Origin: Nitrospira sp.
Lineage (GTDB): Bacteria; Nitrospirota; Nitrospiria; Nitrospirales; Nitrospiraceae
Assembly: GCA_015709715.1 (NCBI GenBank)
Contig: CP054184.1
Span: 1,845,001-1,909,000, forward strand
Reading direction: 5' to 3'
DNA: 64,000 nt
The translations under genes were made by a program, and so were the position numbers. The number at the start of each line of letters is the position of its first letter. Positions within the stretch are counted from its first letter, which is position 1. The notes beneath the pieces are model-generated. The model was given only the letters and a program-made list of their open reading frames with translations. It searched no databases and was not told the origin of the DNA. Of this stretch, positions 1 through 8,528 are shown in pieces.

Positions 1-351
1 TTCTCCATAATGGAGCTTGAAGACCGGCGTTCGTTTGCCCAATCGCGCATACAGCATCAACAGGAGCGCCAAAATGGGCAGCACGAGCGTGCTCAACATG
101 AAGGGCGCTCCAAGGATCGCGCCCAAACCGACTTCCACCTGCTCGCGGCTCGCCCCGAAAAAGATCGCGATGATCGGGATCGACGTCTCCGGCAGGGTTG
201 TCCCCACCGCAGCAAAAATGCTCCCGACCGCGCCCTCTGAAATGTGTAGACGTTTCCCCAGCCACTCGATGCCGTTGGTGAAGAGGTGACAGCCCGCGAG
301 GGTAATGACCACCGAGGCCACGAACATGCCCAGATACAGCAGGATCGTCAC
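1..351 (-). CDS. Sodium/calcium exchanger family protein, N-terminal part
   Basis: Only the first 117 codons are in the window; the gene runs off the left edge. The product is an inner-membrane cation antiporter of the CaCA type. The visible part has two hydrophobic segments and the first alpha-repeat signature, GSIFAAVGTTLPETS, where the conserved acidic residue of the family normally binds cation. The GTG start at 351 overlaps the larC stop as GTGA, which suggests translational coupling; an in-frame ATG at 327 is the alternative start. The family is clear, but the ion (Ca2+, Na+ or K+) cannot be told from this fragment. Confidence 0.75.
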   Translation of the reverse strand, partial: MTILLYLGMFVASVVITLAGCHLFTNGIEWLGKRLHISEGAVGSIFAAVGTTLPETSIPIIAIFFGASREQVEVGLGAILGAPFMLSTLVLPILALLLMLYARLGKRTPVFKLHYGE

Positions 352-1559
352 GGTTTCGAGAATCCCTTTCGCCGCTTGTCCTGCGTCCGGCCGTAGGCCG
401 ACAGGGCCGCTTCCCAGATGTCCTTCACCGGTCGGCCGACCTGCTCGGCCACCCGCCTGCAGTCGTCATATTCCGGCGCGGCCTTGCTGTAACCTGGCCG
501 AACGTCGGCGACCTTGATGCGAATGTCCTGTCCATTCACCTGCACCGCGGCGAACCGGCGGGGCAAGACCCGCCGCTGCATCTCGACGACCCGCACACCG
601 AGCGCGGTGGTCTCGGCGAACAGCACCGCCAGCACCGCCCCCGACTTTTCCCGCGGAACCAGCACGGACAACACGTGGCCGGGGCGGCTCTTCTTCATCA
701 TGACCGGCGTGAGTGTCGCATCCACCGCACCGGCGGCAAACACCCGCTCGAAGACCATCTCGTAACATTGGGGGTTCAGGTCGTCGAGATTGGTCTGCAG
801 TTCGACAATCGTCTCCACCGACCCGACGGTGGAATCGGCGCCCTCGCCGAGAAAGACGCGCAGCACATTCGGCCATTGCGGCGGGTCGGCCGTCCCGGCT
901 CCATACCCCACTTGTTTCATCTGCATGGCCGGAAGCGGACCGAACTCCGCCGCCAGGGTCCGCAGCAAGGCCACACCCGTCGGGGTGGCCAATTCACGCG
1001 CCGGTCCCTGCACATAGACCGGCAGACCGCAGGCGAGCGCCGCCACGGCAGGACCAGGCACGGGCAACGCTCCGTGAGCCGACATCACCGTACCGGAGCC
1101 GACATTGATCGCCGACGCCGTCACCCGTTCCACGGCGAGCAGATGCAGCCCCAACACACTCCCCACGACATCAACGAAGGAATCGATGACACCGACCTCG
1201 TGAAAATGCACCTTCGCCGGTTCGACGCCATGCGCCTTCCCTTCGGCTTCGGCCAAGGTGTCGAATACCGCCAGACTCCGTTCCTTGACCACAGGCGGCA
1301 ATCCGCTCTTGGTCAGAATCCGCCGGATCTGCGCCAGGGTCAGCGGGCGCTCGAAGCCCTTCTCGATGTGCACGTCGACTTTCGTCGCCGTGAGCGCGCC
1401 TCGGTCCACCGTCCGCTGCTGAAGGCGGAATCCGTCGATCCGCAAGTGTGACAACCCGCGAATCAATTCCTTGAGCGGCAAGCCGACATCCACCAACGCT
1501 CCAAGCGTCATGTCGCCGCTGATGCCGGAGAAACAATCGAAATGAAGATGGTGCGTCAT
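348..1559 (-). CDS. larC: LarC, nickel insertion protein for the nickel-pincer cofactor
   Basis: LarC is the CTP-dependent cyclometallase that inserts nickel into the pyridinium-3,5-bisthiocarboxylate mononucleotide made by LarB and LarE. The 403-residue product starts with the family hallmark FDCFSGISGDM (residues 8-18). It has the HFHEVGVIDSFVDVVG block near residue 120 and the C-terminal PEYDDCRR segment near residue 375. The full protein is in one frame, unlike Lactobacillus larC, which needs a programmed frameshift. A GAGGAA ribosome site precedes the ATG. larB lies about 750 bp upstream, with an opposite-strand gene between them. No larE or larA is visible in the window. Confidence 0.92.
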   Translation of the reverse strand: MTHHLHFDCFSGISGDMTLGALVDVGLPLKELIRGLSHLRIDGFRLQQRTVDRGALTATKVDVHIEKGFERPLTLAQIRRILTKSGLPPVVKERSLAVFDTLAEAEGKAHGVEPAKVHFHEVGVIDSFVDVVGSVLGLHLLAVERVTASAINVGSGTVMSAHGALPVPGPAVAALACGLPVYVQGPARELATPTGVALLRTLAAEFGPLPAMQMKQVGYGAGTADPPQWPNVLRVFLGEGADSTVGSVETIVELQTNLDDLNPQCYEMVFERVFAAGAVDATLTPVMMKKSRPGHVLSVLVPREKSGAVLAVLFAETTALGVRVVEMQRRVLPRRFAAVQVNGQDIRIKVADVRPGYSKAAPEYDDCRRVAEQVGRPVKDIWEAALSAYGRTQDKRRKGFSKP

Positions 1560-1723
1560 AACGTTCCTCGCATCACCTGACGCGATGCGAGCGGCATCTT
1601 ACCGGAGCCGCATCCGGACGGCAATCATTGCACTCGTTCGTTGACAGCCCACCGACGCTGTGTTATCCCCACAACAAGATTGAATCCGGATCACTCGGCC
1701 AGCCGGCCGCAGCATAGGGACCC

Positions 1724-2293
1724 ATGCGTGCGCTGACTCCAACTCCCGACGCCACCGCTCTTCCCCGTCCGCAATGGAAAGGATTCGCATGGCTGATGCT
1801 AGTCAGCCTCGTCGTGATCCTGATGGGACAGAGCACGGAGGGCTTCGCGAAACAGAAGGGGAAAGGTGTTCCGCGCCCCGAGCCGGAACTCAAGATCGTC
1901 GAGTTCTCGGCCTCCCCGATCCCCTACCATCCGCAAGAAGGACCGTTTCAGTTCGTCGCGACGGTACAATTGCCCAAGGAAGTCGACGAGCAATGGATGC
2001 TGGAAGTGTCCGCCCTCGTCACCTCGCCCTCGATGACCTCTTTGCGGTTTCTGTCCATCAGGCAACCGGTCAACGAACATGTGCAAACGAACGAGGCTAC
2101 AAACGGTGATGCAGCGCCCAAACGTGTGCGGGTCGACCTCACCTGGGACGGACTGGACCACAACAAGCAGCAGGCTCCGGCCGGTTCTTACGAATATGAG
2201 GTGCGGGTGAAGTTGCTCAGCAATGGGGAAAAGGGGCAGCGCACGCAGATGCTCTCGTGGCCGAAACGCGGCAAGTTTGCCGTGAAGGAGTAA
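1724..2293 (+). CDS. Exported protein with FlgD-like Ig-type segment, unknown function
   Basis: The 189-residue product has one hydrophobic segment at about residues 22-40, fitting a signal sequence or membrane anchor. A basic linker follows, then a soluble domain. Residues 137-170 contain LTWDGLDHN...APAGSYEYEVRV, the WDG-x-D-N-x(n)-GxYxY pattern of FlgD-type Ig-like beta-sandwich domains. It sits on the plus strand between larC and larB, which are both on the minus strand, so it is probably not part of the Lar pathway. The exact role is unknown. Confidence 0.7.
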   Translation: MRALTPTPDATALPRPQWKGFAWLMLVSLVVILMGQSTEGFAKQKGKGVPRPEPELKIVEFSASPIPYHPQEGPFQFVATVQLPKEVDEQWMLEVSALVTSPSMTSLRFLSIRQPVNEHVQTNEATNGDAAPKRVRVDLTWDGLDHNKQQAPAGSYEYEVRVKLLSNGEKGQRTQMLSWPKRGKFAVKE

Positions 2294-2308
2294 CGAGAGC
2301 CCGGCTCC

Positions 2309-3070
2309 TCACTCGACCGTTTCCTCTCCCACCATGTTGATCCGATGGGCCAGGCAACCGGCGCCGAAGCCGTTGTCGATGTTCATCACCCCCACACCGG
2401 CCGCGCAAGAATTCAACATCGTCAACAGCGCTGCCAGCCCCCCGAAATGCGCGCCGTACCCTCGGCTTGTCGGGACGGCAATCACCGGCTGTCGCACGAG
2501 CCCTCCCACGACGCTCGGCAAGACACCGTCCATGCCGGCGGCAACCACCACGACACGCGCGCCATGGAGCCGATCCTGTTGACCCAACAGGCGGTGAAGC
2601 CCTGCCACGCCCACGTCATACAGCGTCTCGGTCCGACTGCCCATGATGTCGGCCGTCACGCGCGCTTCCTCCGCCACGGGAATGTCGGCGGTCCCGGCCG
2701 TGACGATCAGCACCGACCCGCGGCGAGCCAACTTCAGCGGAGCAATCGCCACAACCCGCGCCTCTTCATGGTATTCGGCCCGTTTGCTCATCTTGAGCAG
2801 CGCTCGCGCCACCGGCGGATCGACTCGTGTCGCCAGCAGCGAATTATTTTTCCGCAGGAGCGTCTTGGCAATGGCCACCACTTGACGCTCCGTCTTCCCT
2901 TCGCAAAAGATGACCTCGGGAAACCCCTGCCGGATCGCGCGATGGTGATCGAGCGACGCAAACCCCAAATTTTCGTAGGGCAGGGTGCGGAGCTGACGAA
3001 GCGCATCGGGCACGTCGATGACGCCTCGCTGCACCTGCGTCAGCAATGCCTGCAAGGATGCTTGATTCAT
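2309..3070 (-). CDS. larB: LarB, nickel-pincer cofactor biosynthesis carboxylase
   Basis: LarB carboxylates and hydrolyses nicotinic acid adenine dinucleotide to pyridinium-3,5-biscarboxylic acid mononucleotide, the first step of nickel-pincer cofactor synthesis. The 253-residue product has the LarB N-terminal part (GFASLDHHRAIRQGFPEVIF at residues 36-55). Its C-terminal domain is PurE-like and includes GTADIPVAEEA, DVGVAGLHRLL, VVVAAGMDGVLPSVVGGL and VPTSRGYGAHFGG. The ATG overlaps the gpsA stop as ATGA, so the two genes are co-transcribed and probably translationally coupled. Confidence 0.93.
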   Translation of the reverse strand: MNQASLQALLTQVQRGVIDVPDALRQLRTLPYENLGFASLDHHRAIRQGFPEVIFCEGKTERQVVAIAKTLLRKNNSLLATRVDPPVARALLKMSKRAEYHEEARVVAIAPLKLARRGSVLIVTAGTADIPVAEEARVTADIMGSRTETLYDVGVAGLHRLLGQQDRLHGARVVVVAAGMDGVLPSVVGGLVRQPVIAVPTSRGYGAHFGGLAALLTMLNSCAAGVGVMNIDNGFGAGCLAHRINMVGEETVE

Positions 3071-4092
3071 GACAGGGCTTTCTCTCCCTTGGCCTCTCGC
3101 TCCATGAGGTCGCCCACCGCCTGCCGACAGGATTTCTCGGCAAACAACACCGCGTTGACCTCCTGGACGATCGGCATGTCCACGTCATAGCGCCGAGCCA
3201 AGCCCAGCGCCGCTTTGGCGGTTCGCACTCCTTCGGCCACGGCCTGCATGCTCCCGAGAATGGCCGCAAGCCCTTCACCACGACCTAACCGCATACCCAC
3301 GGAGTGGTTGCGACTGAGCGGCCCGGTGCAGGTCAGGATGAGGTCGCCCACCCCGGACAGGCCGTAAAACGTCCTGGGGTCAGCCCCCATGGCGGCACCC
3401 AACCGAATCATCTCGGCCAACCCTCTGGTGATCAGTGCAGCGCGGGCATTGTGTCCGAGTTCCAAGCCGTCCACCACCCCGGCGGCTAGGGCCATGACGT
3501 TTTTCAGCGCGCCGCCGAGTTGCACACCGATCACATCGTCATCCGCATAGACACGAAAACTCGGTGTCATGAACAACGACTGCGTCTGCTTGACCAAATC
3601 GGCATGCAACCCGGCGAGGGAAATAGCCGTCGGTTGCCCCTGGCTGACTTCGGCGGCGAAACTCGGGCCCGACAGGACCAGCAAGAAGTCCTGCATGGCG
3701 GCCGGCAACTCCTCCTGCATGACCTGGGTCATGAGCTGCAGCGTCTCTTCTTCAATACCTTTGGTCGCACTGATCAAGGGAAGGGGCAAGGAAAGCAGCG
3801 GCGCCATGCGGCGCAAGACTGCTCTTGCCACATGGGAGGGAACGGCAAAAACCAGATAATCCGCCTCGGCCAGCGCCTCCTCCAAGCTGGTGGTGGCGGA
3901 GAGGCCTGACGGCAGCGCCACACCCGGCAGATAACGATGATTTTCCCGCCGCTGCTCGATGGACTCGACCACATCGGATTCATACGCCCAAAGGCATACC
4001 GGCAGCTGCTTCTCGGCCACATGCCGAGCGAGGGCCGTTCCCCAGGCTCCGGCACCGATCACCGAGACACGCTGCTTGGCCGGTTGAGTCAT
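3067..4092 (-). CDS. gpsA: Glycerol-3-phosphate dehydrogenase [NAD(P)+]
   Basis: This cytoplasmic enzyme reduces dihydroxyacetone phosphate to sn-glycerol 3-phosphate for phospholipid synthesis. The 341-residue product is normal length. It has the Rossmann motif VIGAGAWGTALA near residue 11, the catalytic-lysine region GALKNVMALAAGVVDGL near 200, and the substrate-binding GVGDLILTCTGPLSRNHSVG near 255. The ATG at 4092 is the first plausible start. Its stop overlaps larB (ATGA). Confidence 0.95.
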   Translation of the reverse strand: MTQPAKQRVSVIGAGAWGTALARHVAEKQLPVCLWAYESDVVESIEQRRENHRYLPGVALPSGLSATTSLEEALAEADYLVFAVPSHVARAVLRRMAPLLSLPLPLISATKGIEEETLQLMTQVMQEELPAAMQDFLLVLSGPSFAAEVSQGQPTAISLAGLHADLVKQTQSLFMTPSFRVYADDDVIGVQLGGALKNVMALAAGVVDGLELGHNARAALITRGLAEMIRLGAAMGADPRTFYGLSGVGDLILTCTGPLSRNHSVGMRLGRGEGLAAILGSMQAVAEGVRTAKAALGLARRYDVDMPIVQEVNAVLFAEKSCRQAVGDLMEREAKGEKALS

Positions 4093-4209
4093 CGCCGCGG
4101 ATTATAGGAAGGGGCTTCAAAGACTGTCAACGAAGCGGCCCGCTCCCGTGAGACTGGAATTCCTCAGCGCCCCACGCTACCCTGTGGAAGCCATTCGTGA
4201 ACGGAAACG

Positions 4210-4566
4210 ATGAAAGCCTGTCCATCCTGTGGGCGCGCCCTGCCTGAAATCAGCCGGTACTGCACCTTTTGCGGCGCTGGAGTGGCGAACGACGCCCCCG
4301 CCACGCCGCACCCCTCGGCAACGAACCAGAACAAGGAACAGCTCAATCTGCGCATTCTCTATGGGATGGTGACGGTCCTGCTCCTCGAACTCCTCATGCC
4401 GCCTTGGGAAACACCACCGGCACAACCGGCTGCGTTCCTCGGCTTTCATTTCATTCTGTCCCCGCCCCAGGCCGATGCCCTCGTCAGCCGCCTCTTGCTG
4501 ACAATCGAACTCACCACCACAGCCATCGCCGGCCTGTACCTGTCGTTTCTTTTTCGATCGCGCTAG
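4210..4566 (+). CDS. Small zinc-ribbon membrane protein
   Basis: The 118-residue product begins with a zinc ribbon, CPSCGR...YCTFCGAG (cysteines near residues 4, 7, 18 and 21). A Ser/Thr/Asn-rich linker follows, then two hydrophobic segments at about residues 48-64 and 92-115. The architecture matches many small 'zinc-ribbon domain-containing' membrane proteins of unknown function. It is convergent with the arginine dihydrolase gene. A second, larger zinc-ribbon membrane protein lies at 46286. Confidence 0.7.
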   Translation: MKACPSCGRALPEISRYCTFCGAGVANDAPATPHPSATNQNKEQLNLRILYGMVTVLLLELLMPPWETPPAQPAAFLGFHFILSPPQADALVSRLLLTIELTTTAIAGLYLSFLFRSR

Positions 4567-4585
4567 GCGGGATCGGCGGAAGGGG

Positions 4586-5386
4586 TCAATCGAGAGCCAG
4601 GGTCAGGCACTTGGCGGCACCGCCCGATTTGATGAATTCATCCAACGGCACGGGATGGGTGCGATACCCTCGTGCCTCCAGCAGTCGCATGGTGCGAGGG
4701 CAGCCGGATGGAATCACCACCGCGTCGCCGACACAGACGGCATTGCAGGCGAACCGGAGCGCATCCTCCTCCGGGACCTCCACACGGCGATCCTCCGGGA
4801 TCAACCGCGCAATGGCGGCGCGGCCATAGGAGTCGAAGGCCGCTGGGTAATAGAGGAGTTCCCCGCCGCTCAGCGGGCAGAAGCAGGTATCCAGGTGATA
4901 GAACCGGCCGTCGATCAACTCGAGCGGAATGATCTCACGCTGGAAGATCTCGCTCAGCCGTGGAAAGGCTCGAATGTCCGATCGCTGCCGGTACCCGCCG
5001 AACCAGGTCTCTGGAAATCCGAGGAGATCGCCGGCTCCTTCGAAATACAAGTCCTGGTCGAACGGCACCACTTCATACCCGTGCTCGTGAAACCACTGAG
5101 CGAAATACTTCTCCTCCCGTTGTCGCTCCGGATGGCGGAAGCGGCTCACTAACGCGCGCCGGCCGGCCACCACCCCGGCGTTGGCGGTGAACACCAAGTC
5201 CGGCAACCCTCGGACCGGCTCCATCCGCTCAAGTTTCGCGCCGACATCCCGCTCCAAGACCTGCATCAACTCCTGCCACTGGGTGACGGCACGCGCCGGA
5301 TCCACAGCATTCGCCCGCCGCATCCAGGGATTGATTTCATAATCGATCTGAAAATAGTCCGGAGGACAGACCAACAAACGACTCAT
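4586..5386 (-). CDS. Arginine dihydrolase-type amidinotransferase-fold enzyme (AgrE/ArgZ N-domain-like)
   Basis: The 266-residue guanidino-group-modifying enzyme has the arginine deiminase / DDAH fold. Visible residues are N19, FTANAG with N69, FEGAGD at 115-120, YHLD with H164, and the C-terminal catalytic cysteine C260 in SGGAAKC. As I recall, this layout (Asn near 70, His near 168, Cys near 264) is that of cyanobacterial ArgZ/AgrE, which converts arginine to ornithine, CO2 and two ammonia. The ATG at 5386 overlaps the stop of the upstream LOR/SDH gene as ATGA. Dimethylarginine dimethylaminohydrolase is the main alternative. The partner gene favours arginine dihydrolase. Confidence 0.75.
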   Translation of the reverse strand: MSRLLVCPPDYFQIDYEINPWMRRANAVDPARAVTQWQELMQVLERDVGAKLERMEPVRGLPDLVFTANAGVVAGRRALVSRFRHPERQREEKYFAQWFHEHGYEVVPFDQDLYFEGAGDLLGFPETWFGGYRQRSDIRAFPRLSEIFQREIIPLELIDGRFYHLDTCFCPLSGGELLYYPAAFDSYGRAAIARLIPEDRRVEVPEEDALRFACNAVCVGDAVVIPSGCPRTMRLLEARGYRTHPVPLDEFIKSGGAAKCLTLALD

Positions 5387-6627
5387 GGGCGCCACCCGAG
5401 TGCGCGGGCCAACTCCGACAGAAATGAGGCGGCGTCCATGACCAGCCCCACGGCTTGGAAACTGCCGCGATCAGCCAGCTTCGTCGGCACCGCTGGATTC
5501 ACATCGACACAGACGGTCGGGATCGTCGCCGGCAATAAATTGCCGGTGGCAATGGAGTGGAGCGTGGAGGCCACCAAAAGCGCAAGGCCGACGCCGGGAA
5601 TGTGTGCGCGCATGGCCTGCTGGGCCGCCATCGAGTCGGTCAGCACGCCCGGGAGCGGGCCGTCGTCTCGGATAGTTCCCGCCATCACCAGGGTGACATG
5701 TTGCCGCACACAGGCCGCCATGATGCCGTCCCGAACCAGCCCAGAACACACAGCCTCTTCGATGCTGCCCAACGCCCGCACCCGATTGATGGTGCGCAAG
5801 TGGTGCTCATGGCCATGGGGCACCGACCGCCCAGCCGACAATTCGTACCCGAGTGACGTGCCGTACAGAGCCGCTTCCATGTCATGGGCAGCTAACGCAT
5901 TCCCGCAGAACAACACCTGCACATACCCTTCCTCAACCAACCAGGCCAACGCCTCCCGCCCTCCGGCATGGATGATGGCCGGGCCTCCGGCGAAGAGAAT
6001 CTTCGCATCGGCCTCGCCCGCCCTGTGACGCGCACGCAGACGCTGCATGCGGGCGGCGATATCGGCGAGGACCGGCTGATGTGGGCGCTCCGACGACACG
6101 ACGGATTCCATGAACCCAAACACATCACGTTCCGTCGGGCGGGCTAGGGGCGTCACCCTGATGCCGTCCCGCCCGATCACGATCAAATCTCCTTCCTTCA
6201 CCGCGGCCATCGGTACCGTCCTCGCGCGGGCCTTGGCCGGATCCACGCAGATCCCCACATCCATTTCGATGCCCTCGACCGTCACCCATTCGCCGTCCAG
6301 GCGAATCTCCGTGGACAAGTGGGTCGTCGCGTAAAACTGCTCGGGGAACACGCCGGCGGCCGGAGCCGGTTCAAACCGGCAATCCTCTTCCCGCTCCACG
6401 GTAGCCCCATGCGGCTGAATCGCTCGAAGGATTTCGGCCAATTGTCGGCCGGAGGAGGCACGAACGACGATTCGCGCGTGAGAGGGCGCATCCCTCGTCG
6501 CTCCGATGCGCACATCCTGCAGGTCGAAGGTGCCGCCCATCATCAAAATGGTATCCAGCACCTTCGCCAGGATCAGCGAGTCGATGATGTGGCCCTGCAG
6601 CAACACGGTTTCTTCCGGCGCCGTCAT
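5383..6627 (-). CDS. LOR/SDH-type (TIGR00300) ornithine cyclodeaminase-like protein
   Basis: The 414-residue product resembles the TIGR00300 / LOR-SDH family. In archaea and as the C-terminal part of cyanobacterial AgrE, this family deaminates ornithine to proline using NAD. An N-terminal LOR domain (about residues 1-110) is followed by a Rossmann-like part with ILFAGGPAIIHAGG, VLFCGNALAAHD and a conserved GHEHHLRTINRVRALGSIEE-type region. The ATG at 6627 is chosen because AGGAGGAG lies 6 nt upstream; a longer reading frame to 6663 lacks such a site. Its stop overlaps the dihydrolase start (ATGA). Together the pair could convert arginine to proline. Confidence 0.78.
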   Translation of the reverse strand: MTAPEETVLLQGHIIDSLILAKVLDTILMMGGTFDLQDVRIGATRDAPSHARIVVRASSGRQLAEILRAIQPHGATVEREEDCRFEPAPAAGVFPEQFYATTHLSTEIRLDGEWVTVEGIEMDVGICVDPAKARARTVPMAAVKEGDLIVIGRDGIRVTPLARPTERDVFGFMESVVSSERPHQPVLADIAARMQRLRARHRAGEADAKILFAGGPAIIHAGGREALAWLVEEGYVQVLFCGNALAAHDMEAALYGTSLGYELSAGRSVPHGHEHHLRTINRVRALGSIEEAVCSGLVRDGIMAACVRQHVTLVMAGTIRDDGPLPGVLTDSMAAQQAMRAHIPGVGLALLVASTLHSIATGNLLPATIPTVCVDVNPAVPTKLADRGSFQAVGLVMDAASFLSELARALGWRP

Positions 6628-6695
6628 CGGCAGCTCCTCCTGTATATGTGGTGGTCTTGCCAAATTTTACCATGCGCCAGGCGACGAGCAGGCGG

Positions 6696-7748
6696 TCACG
6701 CAGCCGTTTTGATGATCTCCCGCAGCACGCTCGTCGCGTAGGAGCCGGGAGGCAGCCAGAAGGAGAGGGTGAGGGCGGAGCCTTCGAGGGACCAATTCAG
6801 GTCATTGAGACGCACCCGAAGCGCCCGGCGTTCCCCGCGGAATCCGCACTCGGCGCCCGCCTTCGATAGTGCCTCGGGCGTGGTGCCCAACTCGGCCACG
6901 ACCGACCGTTCGAGCTCGCCGGGTGTTCCCGTCGACCAAGGCGCACGCGATCCGAAGAGCGGTCCCGTGGGGCTGATCTCGAATCGATCGACGCGAGGCT
7001 GTTCCACCTCGGGCAGCTCGACGACAAAACAGGCGCCATTGTCCGTCTTCATGGCCCAGTCTCCGGCGAAAACCCGGTCGAGGCTGTCGATTCGCTTCGC
7101 CACGATCCGGTTGAACAGATGCGACTGGTAGGCATTCATGAACCAGAGTCGCTTGGCGCGGCTCATCTTGTTTCGGCGGGCGGCGTCCCGCAGCAACTCA
7201 GCCCCAACCGCAAAATTATTTCCCGCCCGTCCCTGACGCTGCGGCCCGAAATAATTCGGCACCCCTCGGCGTTGCAGCTGCTCGAAGATCTGCTCTACAT
7301 CGGCATCACATCCCTCGCGAACGTCCCGCACCACCAGACGAAACTGATTCCCGGCATGGTGCCCCTTGCGTAAGCGGTTGCGGTGCCGGCCCAGGACTTC
7401 CACCTTCAGGAGACGGTCGTCGGTGGCTAAGGCTGCCACCGTCTCCGGCTTCACTCCCTGCAGCGACACCATTTGAGTCGTGACCGCCTGGGCATCTTTC
7501 AGCCCGGCAATTCCGATGGACATCGCCTTGACGTGAAGGTGGGACGACAACCTCAACACCAGATCCGGCGTGGAAAGGCCGCGTTTCGTCACGCGGATAT
7601 AGAGGTGCTCCCCTTCGCCGCAGGGCAGGTAGAGGGGCCGTTCTTCGACTTGAAAATCTTCCGGCGAGCTGCGAATGCGTCCTCCGAGCGCCGGAACTGC
7701 TGCGGTCAGATAGGGTAACGTCTCATCGAGTGCGGAGGAGGTGGTCAT
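6696..7748 (-). CDS. truD: tRNA pseudouridine(13) synthase TruD
   Basis: TruD makes pseudouridine at position 13 of tRNA-Glu and others. The 350-residue product shows the catalytic-aspartate motif IAGLKDAQAVTTQ near residues 79-91, the HAGNQF block, and NYFGPQRQGR. The reading frame is open for another 163 codons upstream, but homology begins at the ATG at 7748 (MTTSSALDE), so the short form is annotated. It is divergent from the gene at 7869. The shared upstream region carries a palindromic promoter element. Confidence 0.93.
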   Translation of the reverse strand: MTTSSALDETLPYLTAAVPALGGRIRSSPEDFQVEERPLYLPCGEGEHLYIRVTKRGLSTPDLVLRLSSHLHVKAMSIGIAGLKDAQAVTTQMVSLQGVKPETVAALATDDRLLKVEVLGRHRNRLRKGHHAGNQFRLVVRDVREGCDADVEQIFEQLQRRGVPNYFGPQRQGRAGNNFAVGAELLRDAARRNKMSRAKRLWFMNAYQSHLFNRIVAKRIDSLDRVFAGDWAMKTDNGACFVVELPEVEQPRVDRFEISPTGPLFGSRAPWSTGTPGELERSVVAELGTTPEALSKAGAECGFRGERRALRVRLNDLNWSLEGSALTLSFWLPPGSYATSVLREIIKTAA

Positions 7749-7792
7749 ACGGTGTCCTTCTTCTCGCTTGCTCCAATTTGAGGCAATACAGT

Positions 7793-7820
7793 GGGTCCCA
7801 GCGGGACCCCATGTTATACT
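7793..7820 (+). promoter_or_regulatory. Perfect palindrome next to a TATACT -10 box
   Basis: GGGTCCC-AGC-GGGACCC (7793-7809) is a perfect 7-bp inverted repeat. Six bases later comes TATACT (7815-7820), a good -10 box for the plus-strand gene at 7869. The palindrome fills the -35/spacer region, as expected for a repressor or activator operator. There is no T-run, so it is not a terminator. It also lies upstream of the divergent truD. Confidence 0.5.
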
Positions 7821-7868
7821 CCGGTCGAGTTGTACCACGCCTCCGCGTCCGTTCCCGAAAGAACTCAA

Positions 7869-8528
7869 ATGCCCTTCCCGATTACGCACATCACCCTTGG
7901 GGCCTGGATATTCTGTTGGACTCTCGCGCCGGGCCTCGTCCCATCGGCCCTGACGGCAACCAGAATGAACGGGGTGGATGTCTTCGCCCGGTTCACTCAG
8001 CATATCGAGCGGCAAACTGAGATCGACAAACGGGCCTTTGCGGTCGCCAGCAAATGCATGACCTGGTTCTACAAGCAGCTGCGGGAACGGCCGGCTCCGC
8101 CGGCGATGCAACGCATCGCTTGGAGCGATGCTCCCATCATTCACGCCGCGGACCAACCACAGGACGAGTCCGCCGAATGTCGCGCCCTCTATCCCGGCGG
8201 CCTCGAAGCCGTGCGTACCGACTTTCAGCGGACGCAATCGTTCCTCTCCCTCTCGCTCACGTTTTATGAGTTCGCCCTGGTCGGGGACGGAGACGACAAT
8301 TCTCTCTACAGCACTCGTGAGCTTCAGGATCTATTGTTGGCCCTGAGCCTGTCCGTCGAACCCTCGCTGGATTCCGAGACTCACCTTCGGCTGCTCACCT
8401 CGCGATTCGACATGCTGCACGAGGCGCGCGGCATGGAAGCGCTGATGGCCGGAATGAACAAGCTGTATGACCAGGGCTATCGCGTCACTCCCGCGGACAA
8501 GGCGCATCTCAACCGAGTGATGGAATGA
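7869..8528 (+). CDS. Conserved protein of unknown function, upstream of metallophosphoesterase
   Basis: The 219-residue product has a hydrophobic N-terminus (about residues 3-25, ITHITLGAWIFCWTLAPGLV) fitting a membrane anchor or signal. A mainly helical soluble part follows. I do not recognise a domain. The ATG at 7869 is chosen because the TATACT promoter box at 7815-7820 lies inside a longer upstream reading frame. Its stop overlaps the next start (ATGA), so it is an operon partner of the metallophosphoesterase. Confidence 0.6.
   Translation: MPFPITHITLGAWIFCWTLAPGLVPSALTATRMNGVDVFARFTQHIERQTEIDKRAFAVASKCMTWFYKQLRERPAPPAMQRIAWSDAPIIHAADQPQDESAECRALYPGGLEAVRTDFQRTQSFLSLSLTFYEFALVGDGDDNSLYSTRELQDLLLALSLSVEPSLDSETHLRLLTSRFDMLHEARGMEALMAGMNKLYDQGYRVTPADKAHLNRVME

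Noticed and set aside
675-1451. Plus-strand frame opposite larC
   Set aside because: Antisense to a complete LarC; His/Arg-rich shadow translation.
348-1559. Programmed frameshift in larC
   Set aside because: Unlike Lactobacillus, the full LarC is in one uninterrupted frame.
7749-8237. N-terminal extension of truD by 163 codons
   Set aside because: It has no TruD similarity, and it overlaps the divergent promoter and gene at 7869.
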